From: an uncultured Collinsella sp.
GTDB taxonomy: Bacteria > Actinomycetota > Coriobacteriia > Coriobacteriales > Coriobacteriaceae
Reading direction: 5' to 3'
DNA length: 52,885 nucleotides
Assembly (NCBI GenBank): GCA_900544865.1
Contig: UQXA01000010.1
Coordinates: 1-52,885, forward strand
In this document: in pieces, positions 33,835 through 42,820 of the stretch
How the letters are laid out: every line of letters starts with the position of its first letter
Position numbering within the stretch: the stretch's first letter is position 1
Translations under genes and position numbers: made by a program
The notes under the pieces: generated by a model
The model's database searches: none
What the model was told of the DNA's origin: nothing
What the model saw: only the letters and a program-made list of their open reading frames with translations

Positions 33835-35235
33835 TTAGGCCTGCTCGGAAGCCTTGGGCTCGTCCTTGTACAGGACAAACGAGACGGCAAAGGAAACCAG
33901 CGCGGCGACCGCAAACATGATCGCGTACTGCACGGGCTGGGCCAGGCACAGCAGGATACCGAAGATGCCGGTAACGCCGGTGCCGGAAGCGGCAAGCGAG
34001 GTGAGAGCGCAGACCAGGGCACCGCAACCGCCGCCGATGCAGCCGGCGATGAAAGGCTTAAAGAAGCGCAGGTTCACACCAAAGATGGCCGGCTCGGTAA
34101 TGCCCATGAAGGCGGACAGAGCCGAAGGAAGCGCCAGGCCCTTAATCTTGGCATCGCGGGTCTTAAAGGCAACGGCGAGCGCGGCGCCACCCTGGGCGAT
34201 GTTGGCAGCACTGGCGATGGGCAGCCAGTAGGTCACGCCGTACTGGGCAAGCTGGCCCAGGTCGATGGCGGTGTACATCTGGTGGATACCGGTAACGACC
34301 GTGGGAGCATAGAACAGGCCGACGATAAAGGAACCGATGCCGAAGGGCAGGGTCAGCAGGGCCTGGATCAGACCGAGGATGGCGTTCTCGGCCCAGACAA
34401 AGATGGGGCCGACGGCAACAAGCGTCACGAGCACGGTCACGAACACCGAGACGAGCGGGGTCACAAAGAGGTCGAACATCTCGGGAACGATCTTGTGCAG
34501 GCGCTTCTCGAGGAAGGCCAAAATTGCGCAGGCGATGACGATGGGGATCACATGGCCCTGATAGCCGACCCACTCAAAGCTGTACACGCCGGGGATGACG
34601 GTGACCATGGTCTGCACGCCCTCGGAGGCAACCGTGTAGGCGCTCTGCAGCGAGGAGTTGATGAACGCACCGCCGACGACGGCACCCAGGTACGGGTTGG
34701 CGCCAAAGGCCTTAGCCGCGGAGTAACCGATTAGGATCTGCAGAATGCCAAAGGGCGTGCCCGAGACCAGGTCGGCGATCTTATAAATAAAGTTATTGGT
34801 GTCGAGCGCGATAAAGCCGTTGGAGGCCATAAAGTTGAGGGCGCTCATAATGCCCAGCAGCAGGCCCGAAGCCACGATGGCGGGGATGATGGGGACAAAG
34901 ACGTCGCCGAGCACCTTAATGGCACGCATAAAGATGTTCTGCTGCTGCGCCGCGGCCTCCTTGACCTCGGCCTTGGTAGCAGCCTCGACGCCACTGAGCG
35001 CGATGAACTCCTCGTAGACCTTGTTGACGGTGCCGGTGCCAAAAATAATCTGCAGCTGGCCCTGGGCCTCAAAGACGCCCTTGGCGCCATCGACATTCTC
35101 GATGGCCTCCTTGTTAACCTTGGAATTATCGGCAATCACCAGGCGCAGACGCGTGGCGCAGTGTGCGGCCGAAACAACGTTGTCGGCGCCACCGATGTTG
35201 TCGAGCACCTCTTGGGCTGATTTGCGGTAGTCCAT
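33835..35235 (-). CDS. scrA: PTS sucrose-family EIIBC permease
   Basis: The membrane permease imports and phosphorylates a sugar, most likely sucrose. From ATG 35235 (AGGAAAGGG upstream) it has 466 residues. The N-terminal EIIB domain has the phosphorylated Cys26 (SAAHCATRLRL), a linker lies at about 80-105, and the EIIC domain with about ten membrane segments runs to the end. There is no fused EIIA, so a separate EIIA-Glc elsewhere is needed. The adjacent GH32 gene and LacI regulator support sucrose. A trehalose or beta-glucoside specificity cannot be excluded from sequence alone. Confidence 0.88.
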   Translation of the reverse strand: MDYRKSAQEVLDNIGGADNVVSAAHCATRLRLVIADNSKVNKEAIENVDGAKGVFEAQGQLQIIFGTGTVNKVYEEFIALSGVEAATKAEVKEAAAQQQNIFMRAIKVLGDVFVPIIPAIVASGLLLGIMSALNFMASNGFIALDTNNFIYKIADLVSGTPFGILQILIGYSAAKAFGANPYLGAVVGGAFINSSLQSAYTVASEGVQTMVTVIPGVYSFEWVGYQGHVIPIVIACAILAFLEKRLHKIVPEMFDLFVTPLVSVFVTVLVTLVAVGPIFVWAENAILGLIQALLTLPFGIGSFIVGLFYAPTVVTGIHQMYTAIDLGQLAQYGVTYWLPIASAANIAQGGAALAVAFKTRDAKIKGLALPSALSAFMGITEPAIFGVNLRFFKPFIAGCIGGGCGALVCALTSLAASGTGVTGIFGILLCLAQPVQYAIMFAVAALVSFAVSFVLYKDEPKASEQA

Positions 35236-35291
35236 GACTTCCCTTTCCTCCAACGGGCGCATCAGCACCCGGCCATCTTTGACACTTACAC

Positions 35292-35331
35292 TGTAATCGT
35301 TTTCAGTTTGATATGACTGTAATCGTTTTCA
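35292..35331 (-). promoter_or_regulatory. Twin LacI-type operators before the sucrose permease gene
   Basis: TGTAATCGTTTTCA occurs twice, exactly repeated, at 35292-35305 and 35318-35331 (centre distance 26 bp). Read on minus it is TGAAAACGATTACA, which matches the LacI-family/cre pattern with its central CG. They lie 57-96 bp upstream of the EIIBC start and are the obvious target of the LacI protein encoded just beyond them. Control by a CcpA-like regulator is also possible. Confidence 0.85.
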
Positions 35332-35419
35332 TAGTAAGGTGAACGGTAGGAAAAAGCCGGCGAAAGGTAGTTTTGAAGTAAAAACAGGGGTCTCAGAGGC
35401 AGGCAGACGTGCCCAAGGC

Positions 35420-36400
35420 CTAGACATTCATAAGCTGATGGCCGAGCTTGAGCGTCTTGAGACCGCTCTCCCCCTCCTCGCCATCGAGCGCGTTGAGCAA
35501 CATATTGGTCGCCTCAACGCCGCTGGTCAGGTAGCCGTAATGCACGGTGGGAATGCCGCCCGTCAGCGCGCGCAAAAATGCGTTGTCGCCGAAGCCGCTC
35601 ACGCGACGCACGCCCTCGCCCATGCCACGCACCTCGTCAAGAGCGCGCAGGGCGCCGGCAGCCATAGTGTCGGTCGCGCACGCGATAAACGAAACATCGG
35701 GGGCATCGGCAAGCAGCTCGCGCGCAGCGCGATAGCCCGAGTCGAGCGTAAACGAGCCCAGGCGAATCAAGGCGGCATCGAGCGGGTTACCCGCGGCGCG
35801 CAAGCCGGCCTCAAAACCGCGACGGCGGTCATAACCGGCCGCGCGGTCCTCTTCGGTAACTCCGATGTAGGCGATCTTGCCATCCACCCGACCCGCAAGC
35901 GCACGGCCGAGCTCAAAGGCAGCCTCGTAATCGTCGTGATAGACGCACGCCGCGCCCTCGACATGTTGGCCGATCAACACAATGGGCACACGGCACGACT
36001 CAATCGCGCGACGGTGCTCGTCGGTGATCATAGTTGCCACCAGAACAATGCCGTCAACCGGGTGGTTTTGGAATAAATCGAGGTATTCGAGCTCACGATC
36101 GGCCGCGTTGTCGGTGTTGGCAAGCAGCATCTGGTAGCCACGGCGACCGAGCACCTGACCAATGCCGGCGGTAATGCGGCTCACGGATTCCGAGTTGATC
36201 TTAGGTACGATGACGCCGATGAGCTTGGTGGAACCGGTGCGCAGCGCGCGCGCCTGACTAGATCGCACGTATCCGGTCAGCTCAATCGCCTGCTTAATGC
36301 GCTCGGCCTTGTCCGCCGATATGTATCCACCGTTGAGGTAGCGCGAGACGGCGGCGCTCGAAACGCCCGCCAGCTCGGCCACATCTTTCATCTTAACCAC
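35420..36400 (-). CDS. LacI-family transcriptional repressor of the sucrose genes
   Basis: The 326-residue protein has an N-terminal helix-turn-helix (MKDVAELAGVSSAAVSRYLN) and a hinge helix, then a periplasmic-binding-protein-like sensor domain from about residue 60 (LIGVIVPKINSESV). GTG 36400 has AGGGG 6 nt upstream and gives the usual family start V-V-K-M-K-D-V-A; the frame extends further upstream without a start signal. It is upstream of, and codirectional with, the permease and hydrolase, with the operators in between. The inducer is probably sucrose-6-phosphate or fructose. Confidence 0.9.
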   Translation of the reverse strand: MVKMKDVAELAGVSSAAVSRYLNGGYISADKAERIKQAIELTGYVRSSQARALRTGSTKLIGVIVPKINSESVSRITAGIGQVLGRRGYQMLLANTDNAADRELEYLDLFQNHPVDGIVLVATMITDEHRRAIESCRVPIVLIGQHVEGAACVYHDDYEAAFELGRALAGRVDGKIAYIGVTEEDRAAGYDRRRGFEAGLRAAGNPLDAALIRLGSFTLDSGYRAARELLADAPDVSFIACATDTMAAGALRALDEVRGMGEGVRRVSGFGDNAFLRALTGGIPTVHYGYLTSGVEATNMLLNALDGEEGESGLKTLKLGHQLMNV

Positions 36401-36494
36401 GAGCACCCCTGTCATTAAAATCGCTTTCACCATAATACCCGCGAACGCGCTCAATGAATCAACTCGCCCATCCAGGTCGAGCAAACGTCAGCGA

Positions 36495-36594
36495 GCGGGC
36501 AGCTGCCGTGGCGAGGTGCCGCGAAAGAGGAGCGAAGCGTACTTTATGTACGCGAGCGACGGTTTGAGCGGCAGATCGCCCGGCAGATGCCCGC
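36495..36594 (-). ncRNA. Structured element, copy B (3' of the DUF4956 gene)
   Basis: The stems, outside in, are GCGGGCA/TGCCCGC, CTGCC/GGCAG, GGCGA/TCGCC, P3 TGCCGC/GCGGCA and P4 GCGTAC/GTACGC. The two 14-nt strands between P3 and P4 (36523-36536 and 36554-36567) match copy A at 11/14 and 14/14. P3 differs from copy A by compensatory change (T-A to C-G), and the outer stems are unrelated in sequence but fully paired. It lies 44 nt after the DUF4956 stop. Function unknown. Confidence 0.65.
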
Positions 36595-36608
36595 GCAGCG
36601 TCGAGCGG

Positions 36609-36632
36609 TCCGGCGTTTGTTAAAACGCCGGA
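36609..36632 (-). terminator. Hairpin after the Pel/CotH/VTC operon
   Basis: A perfect 10-bp stem, TCCGGCGTTT/AAACGCCGGA, with a 4-nt loop begins 6 nt after the DUF4956 stop. No U run follows. It may act together with the structured element just downstream as the 3' end of the operon. Confidence 0.6.
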
Positions 36633-36638
36633 ACATAG

Positions 36639-37304
36639 TTAGCCGTGATATTCGCCGTTGTACTGGATGAGCGTCAGGTCCTCCACGCCGTCGAGCGCGC
36701 GGATGGCGTCGGCATAGGGCATATCCACACCGTCAGAGAACACCTCGACGGCCATCTCGACCTTGTCGCCGCGCATGGTCTTGGACTTAACGGTGAACTT
36801 GGTGCGCCCAAATGCACGCACGATATCGTCGCCGGTGGTCTGGCCCGTGTAGTGGATAACCATCATGTACACGCGCGCCTTGTCCTGGTGGCTCGCAAAG
36901 CCGGCGATCATCACCACGATCACCACTGCCGTAAGCCCCACGAGCGCGTACATGCCGGCGCCGGCCGTAATGCCCGTGGTAATAGCCCAAAACAGATACA
37001 GCAGGTCGAGCGGGTCCTTGACCGCCGTACGGTAGCGGACGATAGACAGAGCACCGACCATACCGAGTGAGATGACCACGTTCGTCGAGATCGCGAGCGT
37101 GACCATGCAGGTGAGCACGCACATGCCCACGAGTGTCACGGCAAAGCTGCGCGAATACACCACGCCGGTAAAAAAGCGCTTGTACACGTAATAGATCAGG
37201 ATGCCCATGGCGAGCGCCACGAGCAGCGAAAGGCCAATCTTGGCAGGGTCAACCTGGCCAAACGCCTCCAAGACGGAGTTCTTAAAAAAGTCTCTGGTGC
37301 TCAT
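36639..37304 (-). CDS. DUF4956 membrane protein
   Basis: The 221-residue protein has four or so membrane segments in its first 135 residues (LSLLVALAMGILIYYVY, FAVTLVGMCVLTCMVTLAI, and two after FWAITTG). A soluble alpha/beta C-terminal domain of about 80 residues follows. The VGALSIVRYRTAVKDPLDLLYLFWA block between them is the family signature. Its function is unknown, but DUF4956 genes are often found beside VTC-domain genes, as here (3-nt gap). It is the last gene of the Pel operon. It might form or regulate a membrane channel for an anionic polymer; that is inference. Confidence 0.85.
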   Translation of the reverse strand: MSTRDFFKNSVLEAFGQVDPAKIGLSLLVALAMGILIYYVYKRFFTGVVYSRSFAVTLVGMCVLTCMVTLAISTNVVISLGMVGALSIVRYRTAVKDPLDLLYLFWAITTGITAGAGMYALVGLTAVVIVVMIAGFASHQDKARVYMMVIHYTGQTTGDDIVRAFGRTKFTVKSKTMRGDKVEMAVEVFSDGVDMPYADAIRALDGVEDLTLIQYNGEYHG

Positions 37305-37307
37305 GGT

Positions 37308-38099
37308 CTAAATATCCCCTCGGTTCTCAAAATCCGATTCCCAGTAGGTAAATCCACGCAAGTAGGCGGTCTTGTCATAACACAGGCAGTACTTAGAGAC
37401 CGCCGTGAGGTCGACTGCGCCCGGCGGCACCATATCGCGCACCAGCTGCGGACAAAACTCGGTAAACTTGACCTCCATCACCAGCTTGCCGGGCTCCAGG
37501 ACCGGCAGCGCGGGCAGCGTCGCGTCAAAGATATCGAAGCTTCCCACCGCGGCACGCACGTTCATGTCAAACGTAATGCGCACGGTGCCCTCATCCATCA
37601 CCCACGGCTCGCGCTCGTAGTCCACGATGGTCCGCGGGCGCATCACGTTGCAGATGCACTCGATGTAGAACTCGCGACAGAGCGGATAGGGGCTCCTCAG
37701 CAAAAAGTCGTAGTCGCCAGCCAGAATCTGCTCAAACTCGCCGCGCGTAAGTGGCGCATCCTCCTTGTAGATCCAGCTGCCGTACTTCTTTTTGCGCTCA
37801 AGCTTAATCACCTTGTCGCTGCCGTTATAGATGCGCACGCGATACTTTTTGCGCATGAGAATACCGGCGTCTTTTTCCTCGTAGGCCGAGTTGCAGTAGT
37901 CGTCAAAGTACAGGCTGCGAATGGTGTAACCGCCTGCCCGCGCATGCTTGTCCAGCTTAAACACCGGCGCCATGCGACAGGCAAGCGCGGCATGCTCGCC
38001 CTCGTTAATGAGATATTTGAGCTCGTGGCGGTAACGCTCCTGCGTGGCACGCACAGGCGGGGCCGCCAAGCGCTCAAGCAACGCGCTAGCCCTCCTCAT
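37308..38099 (-). CDS. VTC-domain protein (polyphosphate polymerase-like)
   Basis: VTC domains form a CYTH-type tunnel that in yeast makes polyphosphate from ATP. The 263-residue protein shows RYRHELKYLI (about 22-31), IRSLYFDD, KYRVRIYN, KLERKKKYGSWIYK and EVKFTEFCP. These Lys/Arg/Glu-rich strands line the tunnel, so activity looks possible. It has no membrane segment. The first codons ATG AGG AGG themselves contain the ribosome binding site, so a TTG start at 38081 is also possible. It overlaps the CotH gene by 14 nt and precedes DUF4956. It may make or bind a phosphate polymer linked to Pel; unproven. Confidence 0.87.
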   Translation of the reverse strand: MRRASALLERLAAPPVRATQERYRHELKYLINEGEHAALACRMAPVFKLDKHARAGGYTIRSLYFDDYCNSAYEEKDAGILMRKKYRVRIYNGSDKVIKLERKKKYGSWIYKEDAPLTRGEFEQILAGDYDFLLRSPYPLCREFYIECICNVMRPRTIVDYEREPWVMDEGTVRITFDMNVRAAVGSFDIFDATLPALPVLEPGKLVMEVKFTEFCPQLVRDMVPPGAVDLTAVSKYCLCYDKTAYLRGFTYWESDFENRGDI

Positions 38100-39855
38100 A
38101 CGTATCCTCCACGACCTTACCGCCGTCTTGCACGTAAAAACACTTCATGCCGTAGTGCTTGCCGTCGTCGGTCACATAGTAGTCAAACGCATCTTGCGTA
38201 TAACCGTCGGAGTTGGTGGCACGCACGCGCACAAAATACTGGCCGGCATCGGGCGCATCGCAGGTCACCTCGGGAAGCAGCACGTCCTCGGCCTTAAAGA
38301 CCACATCGCCAATAGCATAGTCGCGCGCCAGCTCCACGGTGTAGCGAATGTCGCGCGCTTCAAAGTCGTAGGACGCATCCCAGTTAATACGCAGCTTACC
38401 GTTATCGATCTGCGGCACGCCGATGTAGAACGGCATGGGCTTTTTAAAACTCTCGCGAAAGCTCTTGTAGTTCTCCTCGATCTCGGAGGGAATCGCCGCG
38501 GCGATCTGCTCGTATTGGTCCTTGGTCACGGGCAGATTCTCCAGGTCGGGCACAGCAAAGACGAGCGGCTCCGTGACCTCGCGGTAGTGCTTGATCATCT
38601 TGCTCAGGCGTGCCTCGGTCATATACGAACGCAGGTCCTTGACGGCGCGGTCGAGCTCGCTGCGGAACGATTTGCTGCGCAGCGCACGATTGAACAGTAC
38701 GTTGCCCCAGTAGTTGCTTGCACCGCGCTCCCAGCTCGCGTAGTCCGAAAACCCGGTAAGAGAAAGCTCCAGCTTACGCAGCATGCCGTCGTTATCCCAA
38801 TCTAAAAAGTACCAGGTATTTGAGTTGAGCGGGCTGTACAGATAGCAGTTACGGTTCTGCGTATCGCAGTTGCCCGTCAGGATCTGAAACGCCAGCCAAT
38901 AGACCAGATTTTCGGTATCAAAGTAGGTGTCGAGCACGTCATCAATCTTTTGCGATTCGTCGTTGAGCGCATCGAGCATCTCGATGAGCTTGGTGTGGTC
39001 CGAATCGCCCTTAATCTCGAGCATGCCCTCAAATTTAGCCTGGTTGTAGTCGGGATCGTCGGCGAGCTTAATGGTATCCTCGTAGCGATGGAAATCGAAG
39101 CTGTTCACCTTATACAGGTGTCCGCTCTTATCCAGGCCATGTGCCTTAAGCGCCGTCTTGTTGAGCTGCTCCACCTGCGTAAACAGGCCGTAGTCCTCAA
39201 AGGTGTCGTTGGACTTTTCGGTCTGGTCGCACACCCACAGATGCACAAACTGCGTGCGCAGGCCCATCATCTGGGGAATCCCACGGATAAGGTCGTAGGC
39301 CATCTTGTTGCGAAAACGCATACCCTCGCCCATGTGCTTGTTGAGCGCAATCGCGCGCTGTTGGCGCCAGGTACCCTTGGCCTTTTTGAGCTCCACCTTG
39401 TAATTCTTTTGCGAGTTATTGCTCGATGTCTGACCGCGCACTTGCACGGTGGCATTGGGCGCTTCCTCGCCATAGCCAACCTCGCCGGCCACCGGGCCGT
39501 CTTCGTCGCCCGGCTGCAGCAGGCCCATAACCTGATAGCGCGTCACGCCCATGTCGGCATAGTCATACACCGAGTACGTGTTGATCTCGGCCCAGCTGTG
39601 GTCGGTGTTCTCGGAGCTGTTGCCGCGTGAGACCGTCAAGTACATGGTCACAATACCCGAGTCATCGTAGACCTCGTAGAGCTCGTCCTTGTCGCGCAGG
39701 TGCTTGGCCTCATTCGAGGCCTCAGCCTTTTTAATCTTGTCCTGCTTTTTGACCTTTTTGGTCGAGGAGTCATCCTGCACCGAGCAGCCCGAAAGCAGCA
39801 GCGCACCGGCAGCCGCCTCAAACAGGCGACGGCGAGACATCATTCTATCGGTCAT
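38086..39855 (-). CDS. CotH-family secreted kinase-like lipoprotein
   Basis: CotH proteins are atypical kinases; in Bacillus CotH phosphorylates spore coat proteins. The 589-residue protein starts with a twin-arginine-like leader (SRRRLF) and lipobox LSGC, so it should be anchored outside the membrane. A Lys-rich linker follows. The kinase-like core has NYKVELKKAKG, GNCDTQNRNCYLY (catalytic Asp/Asn) and DWDND (metal Asp). An Fn3-like domain ends it (about 480-570). ATG 39855 has GGAGG 5 nt upstream and overlaps pelG by 11 nt. The substrate is unknown. Confidence 0.88.
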   Translation of the reverse strand: MTDRMMSRRRLFEAAAGALLLSGCSVQDDSSTKKVKKQDKIKKAEASNEAKHLRDKDELYEVYDDSGIVTMYLTVSRGNSSENTDHSWAEINTYSVYDYADMGVTRYQVMGLLQPGDEDGPVAGEVGYGEEAPNATVQVRGQTSSNNSQKNYKVELKKAKGTWRQQRAIALNKHMGEGMRFRNKMAYDLIRGIPQMMGLRTQFVHLWVCDQTEKSNDTFEDYGLFTQVEQLNKTALKAHGLDKSGHLYKVNSFDFHRYEDTIKLADDPDYNQAKFEGMLEIKGDSDHTKLIEMLDALNDESQKIDDVLDTYFDTENLVYWLAFQILTGNCDTQNRNCYLYSPLNSNTWYFLDWDNDGMLRKLELSLTGFSDYASWERGASNYWGNVLFNRALRSKSFRSELDRAVKDLRSYMTEARLSKMIKHYREVTEPLVFAVPDLENLPVTKDQYEQIAAAIPSEIEENYKSFRESFKKPMPFYIGVPQIDNGKLRINWDASYDFEARDIRYTVELARDYAIGDVVFKAEDVLLPEVTCDAPDAGQYFVRVRATNSDGYTQDAFDYYVTDDGKHYGMKCFYVQDGGKVVEDTYEEG

Positions 39856-41389
39856 CAGAACCTCCCCAATGCTTGCGATACACGCGAACTACTGCGCGCT
39901 CAAACGCGCCGTGCGGCACGCCCTTATGGCGGCCTTCCTCATAGCGCTGCTCGGCACGGTCGAGCAAGCGGCCCAGCTGTGTAAAGCGACCCGTCTTGTC
40001 GGTCGCCACAATGGGCTGCTGGCTCAGGATACGATACGGCAAGTTGGCGGTATAGGTATCGAGCCGCAGCAGCGCCACGATAAAAAACACCGCCGCACCC
40101 AACAAAAAGCCAAAGCCGTAAAACTGCTGCGGCAAAAGCAACGACACGGCAGTCGCCAGCCCGGCCACACCGGCAAACAGGCCCGAAGCCAGCACAGCTC
40201 CCTGATAGTCGGTAAAGTACAGCAAGATAAGCATCACCGTATTGCCCACGGCATACAGGCCGTAGCCTACGCATAACGTGCGAAAATACCCGTGCATCAG
40301 GTTGTTAAAGCCCAGCGGCAGGGCCGAGAGCACCGTGGTCTCGAGCGAGATGACCGCCGCGGTCACAAACAGCTGCTTGAGCGCACAAAAGCGCAGTTCG
40401 CTGTTAAGCGTGGAGAGCATCCCCTCCTCTGCCACCACAATGTCGCCTACCACGCCGCCGTCATTGAACAGGCTGTAGTACTCGCGGTAGCGCGGATAGA
40501 AGTTGACCTCGACCGAGACCACAAAGTTGACGGTCGTGACCAGGATCGTCAAAAACGCAATGAGCGCCGGCACATCGTAGTAGGGCGCACCATAAAACAA
40601 GCCCTTGACCTGAACGCCAATGGGACCAGCCCAAATAATCACCAGGTGCGCAAAGAGTCCCAGATTGGTTAACAGGCCCGTGAGCGCCAGCGGCATAAAC
40701 TGATCGAGCCACTGCAAAAAGGGCCAGGGACTGCGGTCACTCTGCGGAAAATACCGGTACAGCAGTACCACGTCCCAGACGAGCATGACGCCGTAGCCCA
40801 GGGCAATTGACGCCAACAGGCCCTCGACCGGCGGCAGTCCCAGCGCCAGCGCGGCCAGGGCGCACAGGCACGCCACGCCAATGGCGGCCGCAAAGCTGCA
40901 CAGGATGCCGCGGTAATCCTTGATGGCCGTGAGGTAACTCATGCCGTTCCAGTTGACGATCATAATGTTGAACAGCCACAGGCACAGCAGCCCCTGCAGC
41001 AGCGTAACGCCCGAGAACAGCAAAAAGACGCCGTAGAGCACCGTGCCCGCAACGAGCATGATGGCGTTGGAGCCCCAAAACGAAGGCAGGATCTCATCCT
41101 CGCGCTCGGCAAACAACATATCAGCCAAAAAGCGCGTGACCGGCATGGAGAAAAAACTCGTGAGCAAAAGCGAGGCCAGCAGTGTGTAGGTCACCATGCA
41201 CACCAGCAGATCCTGGTTGGCACGGCCCACACCCCACAGACCGCACAGCACCAAGATACCCACCTGGAGCAGCACGCCCAAAAGCATGGGACCCGTGCAC
41301 ACAATGCCGGCGTAGCCGTAAGCGCGCATCGTGGCAAACAGGCCCTTGCGCCTAAACAGGCGCTTGAGCTCAAAACCAATTCCGGCCAC
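39845..41389 (-). CDS. pelG: Pel polysaccharide membrane transporter PelG
   Basis: PelG is the flippase-like inner-membrane partner of PelF/PelD/PelE that moves Pel polymer across the membrane. The 514-residue protein starts MAGIGFELKRLFRRKG, the family opening, and has about 12 membrane segments with loops such as FYPRYREYYSLFNDGG. The start is GTG 41389, preceded by GGGGAG, 3 nt after pelF. The soluble tail after about residue 470 is basic. Its position directly after pelF matches known pel clusters. Confidence 0.92.
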   Translation of the reverse strand: MAGIGFELKRLFRRKGLFATMRAYGYAGIVCTGPMLLGVLLQVGILVLCGLWGVGRANQDLLVCMVTYTLLASLLLTSFFSMPVTRFLADMLFAEREDEILPSFWGSNAIMLVAGTVLYGVFLLFSGVTLLQGLLCLWLFNIMIVNWNGMSYLTAIKDYRGILCSFAAAIGVACLCALAALALGLPPVEGLLASIALGYGVMLVWDVVLLYRYFPQSDRSPWPFLQWLDQFMPLALTGLLTNLGLFAHLVIIWAGPIGVQVKGLFYGAPYYDVPALIAFLTILVTTVNFVVSVEVNFYPRYREYYSLFNDGGVVGDIVVAEEGMLSTLNSELRFCALKQLFVTAAVISLETTVLSALPLGFNNLMHGYFRTLCVGYGLYAVGNTVMLILLYFTDYQGAVLASGLFAGVAGLATAVSLLLPQQFYGFGFLLGAAVFFIVALLRLDTYTANLPYRILSQQPIVATDKTGRFTQLGRLLDRAEQRYEEGRHKGVPHGAFERAVVRVYRKHWGGSDDR

Positions 41390-41392
41390 CGG

Positions 41393-42820
41393 CTACTCCC
41401 CCTCTCTGGGCAGGTTAAACGCACACGCCGTCTCGTCGTACAGCGCGCGATAGTTGGCGAGCATCTGCTCGTGCAAAAAGTACGTGGCAACGCGACGCTG
41501 CCCGCGCTCCCCCATCTCAATGCGACGGGCGCGGCTCACGCACATGCGCTCCATGGCATCAGCCAGGCCCTTGCGATACATGGGCGGCGTCACAAAACCC
41601 GCCACGCCAAAGTCGTCGCCCGGGGCGCCTTCGAGCAGCTCACGGCAGCAGCCCACCTCGGTCGTCACGCAGGGACGACGCGCTGCAAGCGACTCCAGCA
41701 CGCTAAGCGGCTGGCCCTCGGAGATGCTCGTCAAAATGGTAAAGTCGAGCTTTTCCATGTACTCGACCACGTTGACGCGACCGGTAAAGATCAGGTCGCG
41801 CACGCCCAGGGTATCGACCAGCGCGTGGCACTCGGCGCCGTACTCTTCGTCGTCCACGCCGCCCATGATGTGCAGGCGCACCTTGGGCAGGCGCTCGTGC
41901 AACTCAAAGAAGGCATAGATCATGGTCTTGACGTCCTTGATGGGCGCCAGGCGCACCACAGCGCCAATGTCCACCCAGCCGTCATCGGGCTTTAAGGGAA
42001 TGTCCTTAAAGCGGTTGAACTGGATGCCGTTGGGGATGACCAGGCATTTGTCCTCATCGCAGCCCATATCGATCTGCGTCTTGCGGGCGTTATGGAACAA
42101 ACTCGTCACGCGGAAGGCGCGGCGGTAGATCTCCTCCGAAAGCAGGTAGAAAAAGCGGATCCAGCGGTCCTTAAACGACGGCACCACCCAATCGGCGCGA
42201 ATGATCTCTTCCTCGCGCTCGCGGGTATAGATGCCATGTTCGGTCAGCAGCACCGGCGCATGGCGAACGCTTGAGCCCAGGCAGGCGAGCAGGCCACCGT
42301 AGCCGGTCGAGATGGCGTGGTACACATCGGCCACCGGCACCTCGCTGCCCAACAGGTAGAGCACGGGAAGCAACATGGAGCGCATGGTGTGGAATGCATC
42401 GGCAAAGGGCGTGTAGGGGTACTCGGCCAGGCACACGTCGCGGAAGATGTCCATAAACGTGCGGCTCTGCAAAAACGAGAGCGGATGCACGCGACGGCGC
42501 TGGAAGATATCGAACAGCACGTCCCAGTCCGGATTGGAGAGCGACACCAGGCGGCGTAGCGCCTCGCGCTCGCGGTCGTTAAAACTGGCTTCATGTTGCT
42601 CGCCCGAAAGCCGCAGGGCATCGTCCAGGAACACCTCGTGCACCTCGACCACGTTGCTGGGCAGCTCGTAGACAAATTTGCCGCGGTCGGCAGCATGCGC
42701 GCCAATCACCCACAGCACGAACTCGTGCTCGGGCATGGCCTGGATATAGCCATGCATCCAGGTAGATACGCCGCCGTGCACATAGGGGTAGCAACCCTCG
42801 AGTACCAAGCAGATTCTCAT
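41393..42820 (-). CDS. pelF: Pel polysaccharide glycosyltransferase PelF
   Basis: PelF is the cytoplasmic GT4-family enzyme that polymerises the Pel sugar from UDP-linked precursors. From ATG 42820 it has 475 residues. RICLVLEGCYPYVHGGVSTW opens the first Rossmann half, and VRLAPIKDVKTMIYAF and SISEGQPLSVLESLAA (the donor-binding EX7E-type region) lie in the second. The start overlaps the stop of the DUF2194 gene (ATGA). The frame upstream of 42820 is out-of-frame read-through of that gene. Confidence 0.94.
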   Translation of the reverse strand: MRICLVLEGCYPYVHGGVSTWMHGYIQAMPEHEFVLWVIGAHAADRGKFVYELPSNVVEVHEVFLDDALRLSGEQHEASFNDREREALRRLVSLSNPDWDVLFDIFQRRRVHPLSFLQSRTFMDIFRDVCLAEYPYTPFADAFHTMRSMLLPVLYLLGSEVPVADVYHAISTGYGGLLACLGSSVRHAPVLLTEHGIYTREREEEIIRADWVVPSFKDRWIRFFYLLSEEIYRRAFRVTSLFHNARKTQIDMGCDEDKCLVIPNGIQFNRFKDIPLKPDDGWVDIGAVVRLAPIKDVKTMIYAFFELHERLPKVRLHIMGGVDDEEYGAECHALVDTLGVRDLIFTGRVNVVEYMEKLDFTILTSISEGQPLSVLESLAARRPCVTTEVGCCRELLEGAPGDDFGVAGFVTPPMYRKGLADAMERMCVSRARRIEMGERGQRRVATYFLHEQMLANYRALYDETACAFNLPREGE

